From positions 3,576 to 67,575 of the forward strand of contig JADKCH010000015.1 in the NCBI GenBank assembly GCA_016714685.1: a DNA stretch of 64,000 bases. Direction: 5' to 3'. Both the position numbers and the translations under genes were made by a program. Below, piece after piece: positions 26,653 to 34,245 of this stretch; position 1 is the stretch's first letter; the number at the start of each line of letters is the position of its first letter. The notes below the pieces were generated by a model that ran no database searches, was not told the DNA's origin, and saw only the letters and a program-made list of their open reading frames with translations. The DNA is from Candidatus Geothrix odensensis (GTDB lineage: Bacteria; Acidobacteriota; Holophagae; Holophagales; Holophagaceae).

Positions 26653-26740
26653 GTTTCGGCAACCCTCCGGCTTACCCTCCGTCTATCGCCCCGCTCACGC
26701 GTGGCTCCCACTCGCCTGCGGCTCGTGGAGACGGAGCCTC
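26653..26740. repeat. 88-bp insert between duplicated rnpB terminators
   Basis: Non-coding, G+C-rich. On the minus strand it reads CTCC-CGAGCC-GC...GAGTGGGAGC...GCGATAG, sharing this ordered core with the insert beside yebC (8486-8622), where the same elements lie on the plus strand. Probably the same element family. Confidence 0.6.
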
Positions 26741-26770
26741 CCACCACGGCCCCCGCAAGGGGGCCGCGCT
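26741..26770. repeat. 30-bp direct repeat, copy 2 (second terminator)
   Basis: A perfect second copy of the rnpB end, giving a back-up terminator hairpin 118 bases downstream of the first. From here to 26957 (about 190 bases) I see no gene, only the leader of the acetyltransferase. Confidence 0.95.
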
Positions 26771-26957
26771 TTGCCTGTCCACCCTGAGATCGGCTAGGCT
26801 GGAGTTCTTCTCCGAGTAGGCCTCTGACCAGCCACCGACATCTCCATTGCGACGCGCCTGGAATTGGCGCGAGGGTTTCGCGTCTCGCCTGAACCATCGA
26901 TGACATTCCGATGGACCGCCGTCTTGCGACCGGTCCGCACCCAGTATGGAGTTCTCC

Positions 26958-27716
26958 ATGTCCCATGATTTTCTCTCCCTGGCCCGCCGTCTCGAGCGCG
27001 CCCAGGCCCTTCAGAACGAGCGATTCAATCAGGCTTCCGGAGGCCGCAGCCTGCCGGTGGGGGGCGGCTTCGCCCACTTCCGGGGCGAGGGCCATCCGCT
27101 CAACCAGGCCCTCGGCCTGATCGAGCCGGTGACCGACGCCGAGCTGGCCGCGGTGGAGGCCTTCCTCGGAGTGCCCACGGTGCTGGAACTGAGCCCCGCG
27201 GCGGACCCATCCCTGTGGTCTCTCCTGGCGGAGCGGGGCTACCGGCTGCAGCAGTTCCAGCAGCTGTGGGTCCGGTCTTCACCTTTTGCTGAAGCGGTGT
27301 TTCCATCCACCCGCGTTCGGATCGCGGCCGCCGCCGAGGCCGATGTCTTCAACCAGGTTGTTTGCGGGGGGTTCCTGGAGCGCGACGACTGGCGGGACCT
27401 GGATCCCCCGTTCAAGGTCTCGCTCGAGGTGCCGGAGGCCTGGGGTTTCATCGCCTTTGTGGACGACGAGCCCGCGGGGGGCGGCATGCTGGGCATCGTG
27501 GATGGGGTGGCGCTCCTCTCGGGGGATGGCGTGATTCCGAGCTTCCGCGGGCGGGGGCTGCAGAAGGCGCTCGTCCAGTCCCGGCTTTCCTTCGCGGCGG
27601 ACCGGGGTTGTGATCTGGCCTGCGCCTCGACGGCTCCCGGCACCGCGAGCCAGAGGTCCTACGAGGCCAGCGGTTTCCACGCCGCCTATCCGAAGGTGGA
27701 GATGGCCCGGGGATGA
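26958..27716 (+). CDS. GNAT-family N-acetyltransferase
   Basis: 252 residues. The C-terminal half is a GNAT domain with acetyl-CoA-binding motif A as LSGDGVIPSFRGRGLQKALV (Q/RxxGxG/A type) near 190, followed by the late helix SYEASGFHAAYPKVEM. The N-terminal 110 residues are an additional domain without clear motifs (possibly a degenerate first GNAT repeat). Substrate unknown. I start at the ATG at 26958 because GGAG (inside the alternative start at 26946) lies seven bases upstream. The MFS gene follows after three bases, so they are co-transcribed. Confidence 0.82.
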   Translation: MSHDFLSLARRLERAQALQNERFNQASGGRSLPVGGGFAHFRGEGHPLNQALGLIEPVTDAELAAVEAFLGVPTVLELSPAADPSLWSLLAERGYRLQQFQQLWVRSSPFAEAVFPSTRVRIAAAAEADVFNQVVCGGFLERDDWRDLDPPFKVSLEVPEAWGFIAFVDDEPAGGGMLGIVDGVALLSGDGVIPSFRGRGLQKALVQSRLSFAADRGCDLACASTAPGTASQRSYEASGFHAAYPKVEMARG

Positions 27717-27719
27717 ATC

Positions 27720-28901
27720 GTGGGGCGGCGCGTGGTTCCATGGACCATGCGCCGTCCTTCGCCCCAGACCGCCGCCCTGCTGGTGACGGCCCTCGCCTTC
27801 CACGTGGACATGCTCCTCTACTACCTGCTGGTGCCGCTGCTGCCGCGGTACGCGCGGGAGCTGGACCTGAACCCGATGAAGGTCGGCATTCTCTTCGGCA
27901 GCTACGCGGTGGCGCTGCTCCTCGCGACCTTCCCGGTGGCGATCCTCACGGACCGGTATGGCCGCCGGGCGCCGATGCTCTGGGGGCTGGCTGGACTCGC
28001 CGCGACGACGCTGGTCTTCGCCGTGTCGAAGCAGTACTGGCTGCTGGTGTTGGCCCGGTTTCTTCAGGGCGCAGCGGGTGCCGCCACCTGGCTGCCTGGC
28101 ATGGCCCTGCTGGCGGACCATTTCCCGTCGGAATCCCGGGGGCGCGCCATGGGCACCGCCTTCGCCGCGGCAAACCTCGGCGTGCTCATCGGGCCGCCCC
28201 TCTCAGGCCTCCTCGACCAGCATGCAGGGCCTGCGGCCCCGTTCGTGTTCGGAACCGCCCTGGTGGCTCTGGATGCCGCCGGACGAGCCTTCCTCCTGCC
28301 CGAGGTGGAGGTGGAGCGGGGCCCCCGCCTGCCCTTCCGGCAGCTGCTGGCGAATCCAGTGATCCGGCTGTTCGCAGGGGCCATGGCGCTGGGCTCGGGG
28401 CTCTGGGCCCTGCTCGAGTCAACCCTGCCCCTCGACATGGATCAGCGGCTCGGTCTCAACGCCTCCTGGATCGGCCTCTGCTTTGCCGCCTCAGCGCTGG
28501 CGCATACCTTCACGTCGCCGTTGATGGGCCGGTTGTCGGATCGCATCGGCAGGGTCAAGGTGCTGCGCATGGGCCTTGTGCTGGCCGTCATCCTGCTGCC
28601 CCTGCCGGTCCTGCTTCCCAAACCCTGGATGGTGGTGCTGGCCATGATGGGGCTTGGCAGCACGGCCAGTTTCATCATGAGTCCCTGCAGCCCGGCGGTG
28701 GCGGATCAGGTGGAGCGGCAGGGGAGCTCCAGCTTCGCTTCGGCCTTCTCCATCCTGAACCTCGCCTACTCCGTGGGCCTCATGATCGGTCCCCTGGTCG
28801 GAGGCGTCCTGGTCCAATGGCTCGGCCTGCCCCTGGCGCTCTCCCTCTGCGGCCTCACGTTCGGCGGCTACCTGGTGGCGACGCGCCGGTTCACTGTTTG
28901 A
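27720..28901 (+). CDS. major facilitator superfamily transporter, 12 TM
   Basis: 393 residues with 12 hydrophobic segments and the MFS motif A in the 2-3 loop (TDRYGRRAPMLWG, about 81-93), repeated in weaker form in the second half (GRLSDRIGRVKVL). Drug:proton antiporter-like arrangement (LARFLQGAAGAATWLPGMAL matches motif C-like region in helix 5). Substrate unknown. The GTG at 27720 has GGGGA upstream and follows the GNAT stop by three bases; the ATG at 27747 is the alternative and would remove nine residues. Its 3' end overlaps the convergent methyltransferase by 11 bases. Confidence 0.85.
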   Translation: MGRRVVPWTMRRPSPQTAALLVTALAFHVDMLLYYLLVPLLPRYARELDLNPMKVGILFGSYAVALLLATFPVAILTDRYGRRAPMLWGLAGLAATTLVFAVSKQYWLLVLARFLQGAAGAATWLPGMALLADHFPSESRGRAMGTAFAAANLGVLIGPPLSGLLDQHAGPAAPFVFGTALVALDAAGRAFLLPEVEVERGPRLPFRQLLANPVIRLFAGAMALGSGLWALLESTLPLDMDQRLGLNASWIGLCFAASALAHTFTSPLMGRLSDRIGRVKVLRMGLVLAVILLPLPVLLPKPWMVVLAMMGLGSTASFIMSPCSPAVADQVERQGSSSFASAFSILNLAYSVGLMIGPLVGGVLVQWLGLPLALSLCGLTFGGYLVATRRFTV

Positions 28902-29625
28902 CTGCCCGGTAGATCCAGCGCTCTGAGTCTGCTTCCCAGGGGCGGCCATCCAGTCCCCCGTAGGCTTTGTCCAGGGTGAAGCCGGCCGTGTCGAGGCAGT
29001 GGCGCACCTCGGCATCGGTCGGAATCCAGATGTCATGGCAGAAGGACTCGCCCTGGCAGATACGCTCCGTCACGATGCGGCGCTTGTCCGGGCTCCATTG
29101 GGCCCGCTCTTCATAACGCTCCTCGGAAAATTCCAGCCACTCGGATTCCACACCGCTCAGCGCTGCCTCGAGAAAGGCCCGACCGGCGAGGTCCAGCAGC
29201 AGCACACCATCCTTGCGAAGCACCCGGGCGAATTCCGATAGCTGGCGGAGGTTCTCCGCCTCGGTCGCAAAATAGCCCCAGCTCGTGAAGGCGCAGAACA
29301 CCCCATCGGCGCTCTCCTGGCGGAAGGGCAGGGCGCGAAAGTCCAGACGCACCAGGGGGATGGGGTGGCTGGCCCGATGTTTCGCGAGGTTGAGGGGGCT
29401 GAGGTCGCCGCCGATGACCTGGAGCCCCCGGGCTCGGAGGTGGGGATTCAGGCGGCCCCAGCCGCAGGGCAGGTCCAGGACGCGGCTGCCGCGGGGCAGG
29501 TCCAGCAGTGTGGCCAGGGCCGGCCCCTCCATGGCCGCGTCTGCGGCCTTGTCGGCATAGATGGTGAAGTAGGCGGGATGGTTGAAATCCCGGACGAACC
29601 AGTCGACCGGCCGGGTGGGCGTCAT
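28891..29625 (-). CDS. class I SAM-dependent methyltransferase
   Basis: 244 residues with the SAM motif RVLDLPCGWGRLNPHLRARG (about 45-64), motif II acidic residue in VIGGDLSP, and FCAFTSWGYFATEAEN as post-motif region (about 100-120). The target is not evident. Its ATG at 29625 overlaps the stop of the upstream gene (ATGA), so translation is coupled to the tautomerase-like/winged-helix protein. A longer frame upstream belongs to that gene's antiframe and is not used. Confidence 0.85.
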   Translation of the reverse strand: MTPTRPVDWFVRDFNHPAYFTIYADKAADAAMEGPALATLLDLPRGSRVLDLPCGWGRLNPHLRARGLQVIGGDLSPLNLAKHRASHPIPLVRLDFRALPFRQESADGVFCAFTSWGYFATEAENLRQLSEFARVLRKDGVLLLDLAGRAFLEAALSGVESEWLEFSEERYEERAQWSPDKRRIVTERICQGESFCHDIWIPTDAEVRHCLDTAGFTLDKAYGGLDGRPWEADSERWIYRAVKQ

Positions 29626-30182
29626 TCCTCTTCCGTGTCGGCCTTCACGAGCTTCACCGCGGGCATCGACTGGGGGGCGTTCACGATGCCCTTCCAGACA
29701 TACCGGGTGCCCCGCTTCTGTCCGCTCTTCGTAATGAGCTGGGCCTCTTCCAGATCCGTGAACAAGCGGCGCAGGGTGGCCGGCGCCCAGTCGCATTCCT
29801 TGAGGTCCAGGTCGACCTGGGCTTCGAAGCTGCTGAGTGAGCCCTTGTCCTGCAGGATCTTCATGAGCCGCGTCTTCATGTCCTGGAGTTCGGGCTTGGA
29901 CCGCCGGGCCTTGGCCTTGAAGTCCGGAGCAGGGCCGGCGGCCGGAGCGGGAGGGGCGGGTTTGGGCGGAGCAGGGGCAGTGACGGGAGCGGGGGCGCTG
30001 AGGGCGGTCTCAGCCTTGATCAGCAATCCATCCAGGTAGATGTCCCCCCGCTCTGGCTGGAAGAGCACGACCACGGAGCCCGGGGCGAGCCCCTCATGCT
30101 GGAGCGCCGTGATGACCCGTTCCCCGATGCGGGTTTTCTGATCGGAAGTCAGGCTGGGGGATTCAATAATGACGATGGCCAT
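29622..30182 (-). CDS. tautomerase-like domain fused to a winged-helix domain
   Basis: 186 residues. Residues 1-60 follow the 4-oxalocrotonate tautomerase fold pattern (AIVIIESPSLTSDQKTRIGE, then RVITALQHEGLAPGSVVVLF), but the catalytic Pro1 is replaced by Ala, so the domain is probably non-enzymatic. After an Ala/Pro linker (75-100) comes a winged-helix-like domain (105-170: MKTRLMKILQDKGSLSSFEA, APATLRRLFTDLEEAQLITK, RYVWKG). The fusion suggests a ligand-responsive or oligomerising DNA/RNA-binding protein; this is inference. GGAG precedes the ATG at 30182 (an upstream ATG at 30209 is less likely). A consensus TATAAT -10 lies upstream on this strand. Confidence 0.7.
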   Translation of the reverse strand: MAIVIIESPSLTSDQKTRIGERVITALQHEGLAPGSVVVLFQPERGDIYLDGLLIKAETALSAPAPVTAPAPPKPAPPAPAAGPAPDFKAKARRSKPELQDMKTRLMKILQDKGSLSSFEAQVDLDLKECDWAPATLRRLFTDLEEAQLITKSGQKRGTRYVWKGIVNAPQSMPAVKLVKADTEEE

Positions 30183-30211
30183 GGAAGCTCCATTATGTTT
30201 ACGGAACATTT

Positions 30212-30217
30212 ATTATA
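30212..30217 (-). promoter_or_regulatory. -10 element (TATAAT) for the tautomerase/winged-helix operon
   Basis: A consensus TATAAT on the minus strand about 30 bases before the ATG at 30182; the -35 region (TTTCAC, 18-base spacing) is poor. A GAGAATCA stretch (30223-30230) between this and the divergent fur-family gene resembles half a Fur box. Confidence 0.55.
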
Positions 30218-30290
30218 CGATTGAGAATCACCTTTGTGAAATGCGAAAATCGAATCAATCAAAACCGGTTAGACTTCGGCCGAGGACTCC

Positions 30291-30791
30291 ATGCGCAAGC
30301 CCAAAATCGAACGGCCGGAAGAACAGCAACGCTTCGAGACCTTTCTCCGCTCCCGCCAGCTCAAGCTGACCGGTGAGCGTCTGGAGTTGGTGGAGGAGGT
30401 CTTTGGCCAGGCGCACCATTTCGACGCGGATCAGCTGCACATGGCCCTGAAGCAGAAGGGCAAGGCCATCAGCCGGGCCACGGTATACCGAACGCTCGAT
30501 CTGCTTGTGCAGTGCGGGCTGGTGCGGAAGAGCAGCTTCGGTGACCAGCACGCGCACTACGAGGCTGTCCGCAGCGACGAGCACCACGACCACCTGATCT
30601 GCCTGAACTGCGATGCCATCATCGAGTTCTTCCGCCCCGACCTGGAGGCCCTCCAGGAACAGATCTGCCGGGAGTTCTCCTTCAAGCCGATGCACCACAG
30701 CCACCAGATCTTCGGCCTCTGCAAGGCCTGCCAGGGCAAGGCCACGGATGATACGGTCCTCGCCCACCGCTTGAGCCAATTGAGCACTTAG
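30291..30791 (+). CDS. Fur-family metal-dependent regulator
   Basis: 166 residues: DNA-binding winged helix (RLELVEEVFGQAHHFDADQL, SRATVYRTLDLLVQCGLVRK) and the metal-binding dimer domain with HHDH98-101, C104-LN-C107 and C144-KA-C147, the structural zinc cysteines. Whether it is Fur, Zur or PerR cannot be told from sequence alone; the window also holds feoAB, a typical Fur target. No ribosome site is clear beyond GAGG at 30281-30285. Divergent from the tautomerase-like gene across an AT-rich 108-base gap. Confidence 0.9.
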   Translation: MRKPKIERPEEQQRFETFLRSRQLKLTGERLELVEEVFGQAHHFDADQLHMALKQKGKAISRATVYRTLDLLVQCGLVRKSSFGDQHAHYEAVRSDEHHDHLICLNCDAIIEFFRPDLEALQEQICREFSFKPMHHSHQIFGLCKACQGKATDDTVLAHRLSQLST

Positions 30792-30889
30792 ACGGGGTTC
30801 ACCCCGCAACGCATTTCATGAATGTCTCCAAGTCATGGCCCGTGGCTCGGCCCCATAGCCGACAGCCAGGTAAAGCGCTAGGCTGGGCC

Positions 30890-31957
30890 ATGGCCAAACT
30901 GACGCTCCAGGACCTCCAGCGACTTCCCAAGACGGATCTGCACGTCCACCTGGACGGCAGCCTCCGCATCCCGACGATTCTCGACCTGGCGGAACAGCAG
31001 AAGGTCAAGCTTCCCGCGGAATCGGTGGAGGGGCTGAGGCCCTTCGTGGAGGTGGGCGATGACTGCAAGTCACTGGTTGAGTACCTGCGCGCCTTTGACG
31101 TGACGCTGTCGGTGATGCAGACCTACGAGAGCCTGGTCCGCACCTCCTTTGAGCTGGCCGAGGATGCCGCCAAGGAAAATGTCCGCTATCTGGAGGTCCG
31201 CTACAGCCCCATCCTCCACCAGCAGAAGGGGCTGACCCTGCACGCCATCGTGCAGGCGGTGCTCGAAGGGCTGGGCCAGGCCGAGCGCAAGTACAACATC
31301 AAGACCGGCGTGATCTTGTGCGGCATGCGCCACATCTCGCCGGACATCTCACTGCGCCTGGCGGATCTCACGGTGGCCTTCAAGAACAAGGGCGTGGTGG
31401 GCTTCGACCTGGCGGGCGCCGAGGAGAACTTTCCCGCCAAGCGGCACAAGGACGCCTTCGGCCGCGTGCTGCAGAACAACATCAACTGCACCCTGCACGC
31501 GGGCGAGGCCTATGGGCCCGAGAGCATCCACCAGGCCATCCACCTCTGCGGTGCGCACCGCATCGGCCACGGCGTGCGCCTCATCGAGGATGGGGACCTG
31601 CTGAACTACGTGAACGACCATCGCATCCCCCTGGAGTGCTGCCCTTCGAGCAACGTGCAGACCAAGGCCGTGAAGAAGATGGCCGACCATCCCATCCGCC
31701 TGTTCTACGACCTGGGCCTGCGCGTCACCGTGAACACGGACAACCGCATGGTGACGAACACCACCGTCAGCAGGGAATTCCAGGTCATCCACGAGGAGCT
31801 GGGCTTCAACCTCGAGGAGATCAAGGAGGTCATCATCATGGGCTTCAAGAGCGCCTTCCTGCCCTATGCGCTCAAGCGGGCCATGCTGGCGGAGGTCGTG
31901 CACGAGCTGAAGGCATTCAAGCCCGGCAGCCTGGAGAGCAGGAAGGAACAGCTCTGA
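30890..31957 (+). CDS. add: adenosine deaminase
   Basis: 355 residues. Adenosine deaminase hydrolyses adenosine to inosine in purine salvage. Zinc and catalytic residues are in place: H18-x-H20 (TDLHVHLDGS), HAGEAYG near 203 (His ligand and catalytic Glu), RIGHGVRL (His) near 227, and the NTDN segment near 282 in place of the usual NTDD. Length is normal. ATG 30890 is chosen because the protein sequence of the family begins there; 24 codons of extra frame upstream have no support. The DHH gene follows by 28 bases. Confidence 0.9.
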   Translation: MAKLTLQDLQRLPKTDLHVHLDGSLRIPTILDLAEQQKVKLPAESVEGLRPFVEVGDDCKSLVEYLRAFDVTLSVMQTYESLVRTSFELAEDAAKENVRYLEVRYSPILHQQKGLTLHAIVQAVLEGLGQAERKYNIKTGVILCGMRHISPDISLRLADLTVAFKNKGVVGFDLAGAEENFPAKRHKDAFGRVLQNNINCTLHAGEAYGPESIHQAIHLCGAHRIGHGVRLIEDGDLLNYVNDHRIPLECCPSSNVQTKAVKKMADHPIRLFYDLGLRVTVNTDNRMVTNTTVSREFQVIHEELGFNLEEIKEVIIMGFKSAFLPYALKRAMLAEVVHELKAFKPGSLESRKEQL

Positions 31958-31985
31958 TACCCTGACTGCGGAGGTCAGGAGCTTC

Positions 31986-32981
31986 ATGCTGGATCGTTTC
32001 GCCGCCTTTCTCGACCGCCACGCCCGGGTTCTGCTCACCACCCACGAGAATCCGGATGGGGATGGCGTGGGCGCGGCCGTGGCCCTGGCCTGTCACCTGA
32101 AGGCGCTGGGCAAGGATGCTCGCATCGTGTTGACCCCCTCGCTGCCGGAGAACCTGCACTTTCTGGACCCGGAAGGCTGGATCGAGGCCTTCGAGCCCGA
32201 CGGAATCCACCGTGATCTGGCCGCCTGGCCTGATGCCTGGCTGCTCATCGACGCCTCGGAGCCCCACCGCATGGGCGCCCTGTTCGCGGCCTTCGAAACC
32301 ACCCGGGCGGACCGGGCCTGTCTCGACCATCACCTGAAGGATGCGCCGAAGGGCTTCGACGCCGAGTTCACCGACTCCAGCGCCAGCGCCAGCGCTGAGC
32401 TGGTCTATGACCTGGTTCGGCCGCGCCTCGACGGCGACCTCCCGCCCCTGATGGCCCAGGCCCTCTATGCGGGGCTGGTCAGCGACACGGGCAACTTCCG
32501 GCACTCCAACAGCACGCCGAAGGTCCACCAGGCCGCCGCGGACCTTATCGCCCAGGGCATCCACCCGGCCCGCACCTTCAACGCCCTGTACCAGACCGCC
32601 ACGCCGGCCAAGCTCAGGCTCTTCGGCCGCGCCATGGGTGGGCTGCAGTTGCGGGATGGCGGCCGCTTCGCCTACGTGGCCGTTACGAAGCAGGACCTGG
32701 ACGCCTGCGGGGCCACCCACGAGGACATGGACGAGCTGGTGGAGGAACCCCGCAAGCTGAAGGGCGTGGAGGTCGCGGCCCTGTTCTCCGAGGCGGCGGA
32801 TGGCCGCGCGAAGGTCAGCCTGCGCTCCCGTGAGCGGGTGGATGTCAATGCGGTCTGCCGCAAGTTCGGCGGCGGCGGCCATCGCCTGGCATCCGGCGCC
32901 AAGCTGGATCTGCCCCTGGATGTCTTCATCGCCCAGGTGGAAACGGCCGTGACCAGCCAGATCGAGCAAGATTTTGTCTAA
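31986..32981 (+). CDS. DHH/DHHA1 phosphoesterase (NrnA-like)
   Basis: 331 residues: the DHH domain with HENPDGDGVGAA (motif I), DASEPHRMG (about 88-96, motif II) and DHHLKD near 112 (the name motif), then DHHA1 with GGGGHRLASGA near 300. NrnA-type members degrade short oligoribonucleotides (nanoRNA) and dephosphorylate pAp; some cleave cyclic dinucleotide products. Substrate is not set by the sequence. Cytoplasmic. It is co-directional with the adenosine deaminase gene at a 28-base gap, a plausible nucleotide-recycling operon. Confidence 0.9.
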   Translation: MLDRFAAFLDRHARVLLTTHENPDGDGVGAAVALACHLKALGKDARIVLTPSLPENLHFLDPEGWIEAFEPDGIHRDLAAWPDAWLLIDASEPHRMGALFAAFETTRADRACLDHHLKDAPKGFDAEFTDSSASASAELVYDLVRPRLDGDLPPLMAQALYAGLVSDTGNFRHSNSTPKVHQAAADLIAQGIHPARTFNALYQTATPAKLRLFGRAMGGLQLRDGGRFAYVAVTKQDLDACGATHEDMDELVEEPRKLKGVEVAALFSEAADGRAKVSLRSRERVDVNAVCRKFGGGGHRLASGAKLDLPLDVFIAQVETAVTSQIEQDFV

Positions 32982-33087
32982 GTAAAAATACAGACATTTT
33001 GGGGTTGCCCCAACGGAGTCCACGCCTCAGACTTCTTGTTCCCCCGAGCGGCATCCAAAGCGATGACCGCACTTTCCCCGGATCTCC

Positions 33088-33747
33088 ATGTCGCCCAAAG
33101 AACCCAGCAGCGCCCCGAAGCTCGAGCTCTTCTGCAAGCTCCAGGCCGAGAAGGTGCCGTTCATCGCCAAGGCGAACGTGCCTTCGATCTTCGGCAAGTT
33201 CACGGTCTACGGGTTTCTGGAGCACGCCACTGGCAAGGAGCACCTTGCCATCGTGGCCGGGGAGATCGATGCCCGCCGCCGCATTCCGGTGCGCGTCCAC
33301 TCGGAGTGCTGGACCGGCGACGTGCTCGGCAGCCTGAAGTGCGATTGCCGCCAGCAGCTCGAAGAGGCCCTGCGGCACATCGGCGAGCATGGCGGCATGG
33401 TGCTCTACCTCCGCCAGGAGGGGCGTGGCATCGGCCTGCTGAACAAGCTCAAGGCCTACGCGCTCCAGGAGCAGGGGCTCGACACGGTGGAGGCGAATCA
33501 CTCGCTGGGCTTCCCCGATGACCTGCGCACCTACGACTGCGCTGTTGAGATGCTCAAGTTCTTCGGCATCACCAAGGTGAAGCTCCTCACCAACAATCCC
33601 CGCAAGATCGGCGCCCTGGAATCCGCCGGCATCGAGGTTGAGCGCGAGCGCCACCAGTTGGCCTCGAACCCCCACAACCTCCGCTACCTGAAGACCAAGG
33701 CCCGGAAGAGCGGGCACATGTTGGATTTCGAGGAAGAGGCCCTCTAG
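33088..33747 (+). CDS. ribA: GTP cyclohydrolase II, riboflavin biosynthesis
   Basis: 219 residues, single-domain GTP cyclohydrolase II (not fused to DHBP synthase). It opens the imidazole ring of GTP, the first step to riboflavin. Zinc cysteines are seen in HSECWTGDVLGSLKCDC; the GTP-binding QEGRGIGLLNK segment and YDCAVEMLKFFG follow. I looked for an FMN riboswitch in the 106-base leader and found none. Only a small TTGGGG-TTG-CCCCAA hairpin (32999-33013) is present. Confidence 0.92.
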   Translation: MSPKEPSSAPKLELFCKLQAEKVPFIAKANVPSIFGKFTVYGFLEHATGKEHLAIVAGEIDARRRIPVRVHSECWTGDVLGSLKCDCRQQLEEALRHIGEHGGMVLYLRQEGRGIGLLNKLKAYALQEQGLDTVEANHSLGFPDDLRTYDCAVEMLKFFGITKVKLLTNNPRKIGALESAGIEVERERHQLASNPHNLRYLKTKARKSGHMLDFEEEAL

Positions 33748-33793
33748 TCCCTTTCCGCTCGCGGGAACCCGGCTTTCGGTGATAGCTATAGGT

Positions 33794-34236
33794 ATGCCCG
33801 CTCCCGTCTCCGACCAGACCATCTACGACATTTCCCACGTCATCCAGCTTTCGGTGGCGCCGGTCTTCCTGCTCACGGCCATCGGGACCATCCTGGGCGT
33901 GATGTCTGCCCGGCTCGCCCGGATCGTGGACCGGGCCCGCACGCTTCACGAACGGCTGGAGACGGCCGCCGAGGACCGGGCAAGGCCCATCCACGATGAG
34001 ATGCGGCCCTGGCCCGGCGCCGTCACCTGGTGAACCTCGGCATCACCTTCGGCACAAGCTCAGCTCTTCTGGTCTGCGTGAGCATCGCCACCGTGTTCCT
34101 GGGCGCGGTGCTGAAGGCCAGCGTCGCGGTGCCCGTGGCCCTGCTGTTCATCCTGGCCATGGCCGCCTTCGTGGCCGCCCTGGTCTGCTTCCTGCGTGAA
34201 GTGCTCCTCGCGGTGAAGAGCCTCGTGCTGGCCTGA
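33794..34236 (+). pseudogene. DUF2721 membrane protein, one-base frameshift in the middle
   Basis: The first frame (ATG 33794) gives SDQTIYDISHVIQLSVAPVF, one membrane helix and the ARLARIVDRARTLHER cytoplasmic segment; it stops at 34033. The next frame continues exactly where DUF2721 family proteins go on: LARRRHLVNLGITF, then two helices and CFLREVLLAVKSLVLA. The frames meet near 34005-34009, where one G seems missing in GCGGCCCTG (MRALARRR expected). DUF2721 proteins are small membrane proteins of unknown function. A homopolymer base-call error or a recent mutation. Confidence 0.8.
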
Positions 34237-34245
34237 GCTTCGGAC

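Noticed and set aside
26272..26787. Open frames across rnpB
   Set aside because: The DNA shows all conserved blocks of RNase P RNA; the frames are chance.
32982..33087. Possible FMN riboswitch before ribA
   Set aside because: The conserved FMN-element blocks are absent and the leader is too short; only a six-base hairpin is present.
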